Below are positions 62,528 to 64,000 of a stretch of DNA of 64,000 nt, in pieces. A model generated the notes under the pieces. The model saw nothing but the letters and a program-made list of their open reading frames with translations, searched no databases and had not been told where the DNA came from. The stretch spans positions 50,398 to 114,397 of the forward strand of contig JBJFCD010000199.1 of the NCBI GenBank assembly GCA_051888795.1. The letters are read 5' to 3'. Source of the stretch: MD308 sp051888795 (GTDB lineage: Bacteria > Bacillota > Clostridia > Lachnospirales > Lachnospiraceae). Position numbers and translations under genes: made by a program. Within the stretch, counting starts at the first letter, position 1. Each line of letters starts with the position of its first letter.

Positions 62528-63496
62528 ATGAATAATACAACATTACTAATCATGGCTGCTGGTATCGGTTCCCGTTTTGGCGGCGGTATCAAACAATTGG
62601 AGCCAGTCGGTTTACATAATGAAATCATCATGGACTATTCCATTCATGATGCAATTGAAGCTGGGTTTAATAAAATTGTGTTTATTATTCGAAAGGATAT
62701 TGAAAATGACTTCCGGGAGGTTATTGGCAACAGGATAGAGAAAATTTGTGCAGACTTAGGCGTAGAGGTTGGGTATGCATTTCAGAGCCTTTCTGATATT
62801 CCGGAAGGTTTTGCTGTCCCGGAGGGACGTACAAAGCCTTGGGGGACGGGACAAGCTGTTCTTGCTGCGAAAGAGATTATTCATGAGCCTTTCATGGTGA
62901 TCAATGCGGACGATTATTACGGAAAAGAAGCGTATCGTCAGATGCATGATTGGCTTGTCTTAGAGCATGCAGATAACGCAATTGCGATGGCTGGTTTTAT
63001 ATTGAAAAATACACTGTCCGACAATGGTGGTGTGACTAGAGGTGTCTGCAAGGTGGCAGACGGTCATACACACATCGTTGATGTTGTGGAGACCAGTAAC
63101 ATTATCAAGACCGTCGATAACGTAACAGGAATGATTGGTGCATCTGCAGATGGTGTTGAATTAGATCCCGAGTCCTATGTGTCCATGAATATGTGGGGAT
63201 TTCCGGCAAAGGAAGGTTGTGCCCCTGCATTTATTGATGTGTTGGAAAAAGAATTTAAAACATTCTTTGAAACGGATGTTTTGTCTAATCCTATGAAAGC
63301 AGAATATTTGCTCCCGACGCTGATTGGTGGATTGCTCAGAGACGGGAAATATACCGTGAAAGCACTGGAAACCAATGACAGATGGTTTGGTGTTACATAC
63401 AAAGAAGATAAAGAATCAGTTGTAAAAAGCTTTAAGAAGTTGATTGAGGACGGAGTATATCCGCAAGAGCTGTATTCTGATTTGTTGAATAGATAA
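62528..63496 (+). CDS. NTP-transferase-family nucleotidyltransferase
   Basis: 322 residues. The N-terminal MAAGIGSRFGGGIKQL is the nucleotide-binding loop, and NADDYYGKEAYRQM holds the metal-binding Asp. MobA/GlmU-type fold. It activates a small sugar or amino-alcohol phosphate as a nucleotide for capsule decoration. Substrate unknown; no partner phosphotransferase is seen in the window. AAAGGAGAG precedes the ATG at 62528. Confidence 0.85.
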   Translation: MNNTTLLIMAAGIGSRFGGGIKQLEPVGLHNEIIMDYSIHDAIEAGFNKIVFIIRKDIENDFREVIGNRIEKICADLGVEVGYAFQSLSDIPEGFAVPEGRTKPWGTGQAVLAAKEIIHEPFMVINADDYYGKEAYRQMHDWLVLEHADNAIAMAGFILKNTLSDNGGVTRGVCKVADGHTHIVDVVETSNIIKTVDNVTGMIGASADGVELDPESYVSMNMWGFPAKEGCAPAFIDVLEKEFKTFFETDVLSNPMKAEYLLPTLIGGLLRDGKYTVKALETNDRWFGVTYKEDKESVVKSFKKLIEDGVYPQELYSDLLNR

Positions 63497-63905
63497 AACA
63501 TAGGGTTTGTCCATTGTTGTACACATAAAAATAGCAAAGAGATACTTGAGAGGGTGCGCACGGTGGCTAGATGTGATAAAATAATTATAGTTTGTCTTTT
63601 ACAAGACAGTTCTTCGGAGCTATTCCGTTTAGATATGGTTGGAACCGAAGAACATGCTTAAAATAGGCAGGGAAAAATAGTGATGGTTATTATTAATGCA
63701 TTATTTCTGGCTTGGATTTATATGGCGTAAAGGAGGACAAAATGATTACAGCAACAGAAGTAAAGAATCAAGGATGACCGTAAGACGTGAACTTGATAAT
63801 AATGGTATTGTGTATAATGATGTCACCGTGCATGTTGATATGCTGAATTAAAACTGAAGAAAATTACTTGAGATATAGAAAATATTTATAGAAGATAATA
63901 ACAAA
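63497..63905 (+). other. Gap of 409 nt with remnants and a long hairpin
   Basis: GTTCTTCGG (63609-63617) is the exact reverse complement of 63655-63663, forming a hairpin with 37-nt loop. At 63742 an ATG with AGGAGG reads MITATEVKNQG then stop, like the start of a Phd/YefM-type antitoxin. A short frame from 63774 (MTVRRELDNNGIVYNDVTVH) ends at 63851. No intact gene is supported. Confidence 0.5.
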
Positions 63906-63945
63906 GACTGTCAGGATGGTGTGATTTCCTGACAGTCTTTTTGTC
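63906..63945 (+). terminator. Intrinsic terminator
   Basis: GACTGTCAGGA (63906-63916) pairs perfectly with TCCTGACAGTC (63927-63937), with a 10-nt loop and a TTTTTGT tail. Confidence 0.93.
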
Positions 63946-63949
63946 TGAT

Positions 63950-64000
63950 GTGCGCCTAGCGGCGCACGTTTCCAACGGGTGTAAGTCCCGAATCCGCCCG
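63950..64000 (+). mobile_element. Probable 5' end of a group II intron (continues beyond window)
   Basis: The sequence GTGCGCC at 63950-63956 matches the conserved GUGYG 5' end of bacterial group II introns and forms a perfect 7-bp hairpin with GGCGCAC. A CGGG-TGTAAGT-CCCG hairpin follows (the common domain I GGUGUAAGUCCC element). It begins 12 nt after a terminator stem, the favourite target site of group IIC introns. The encoded reverse transcriptase would lie beyond 64000. Confidence 0.7.

Noticed and set aside
1..64000. CRISPR array, tRNA or rRNA genes, prophage or insertion sequence with transposase
   Set aside because: No regularly spaced repeats, tRNA-like folds with CCA ends, rRNA stretches or transposase/integrase frames were recognised on reading either strand.

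Overview
The window looks like a chromosomal segment of a low-GC, spore-forming Clostridia bacterium, most likely a gut Lachnospiraceae. Supporting signs are strong AGGAGG-type ribosome sites, sigma-A promoters, a Trp T-box leader, an alpha/beta-type small acid-soluble spore protein, indolepyruvate:ferredoxin oxidoreductase, a DUF1700/DUF4097/PspC envelope module and DUF5058. This assignment comes from gene content and protein style, not from a database search. No rRNA, tRNA or CRISPR array was seen.

Region 1 (1-12.5 kb): two secreted Ig-like/TSP1-like proteins, then a complete T-box-controlled tryptophan operon trpEGDCFBA. A PadR-controlled envelope module follows (PadR, DUF1700, DUF4097, PspC) behind a near-perfect promoter that contains a perfect palindrome. 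After it come a spore protein gene and a degenerate TagA/WecG-like gene. Region 2 (12.5-22 kb): a CdaR-type regulator, ftsE-ftsX, an M23 peptidase and an S41 protease (cell-wall cleavage and division), then pyrC-pyrF-pyrK-pyrD.

Region 3 (22-34.7 kb), accessory metabolism: iorA-iorB plus phenylacetate-CoA ligase on the minus strand. Next is a four-gene Dlt-like acyl-transfer operon (MBOAT, SGNH, AMP ligase, carrier protein) whose ligase does not look D-Ala specific. Then comes a minus-strand set of M20 amidohydrolase, DUF5058 and a second membrane protein, divergent from a three-domain regulator. Region 4 (34.7-42.1 kb): pyrE, small membrane proteins, an M29 aminopeptidase and purE-purM-purN-purD.

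Region 5 (42.1-64 kb): a Wzx/Wzy-type capsule or exopolysaccharide locus. A divergent XRE regulator is followed by PHP phosphatase, chain-length protein, tyrosine kinase, LCP ligase and initiating glycosyl-phosphotransferase. Glycosyltransferases, two polysaccharide pyruvyl transferases, two ferredoxin/FrhB-like proteins, acyltransferases, a polymerase and a flippase follow. From about 53.5 kb the locus is more AT-rich and contains several gene ruins (DUF1919, two acyltransferases, a nucleotidyltransferase copy, a ferredoxin domain). The window ends inside what looks like the 5' end of a group II intron sitting just after an intrinsic terminator.

The best candidates for under-described biology are the Dlt-like operon with its OmpR-type direct repeats, the DUF5058/M20/regulator module, and the repeated pairing of pyruvyl transferase with FrhB-like ferredoxin proteins in the capsule locus.
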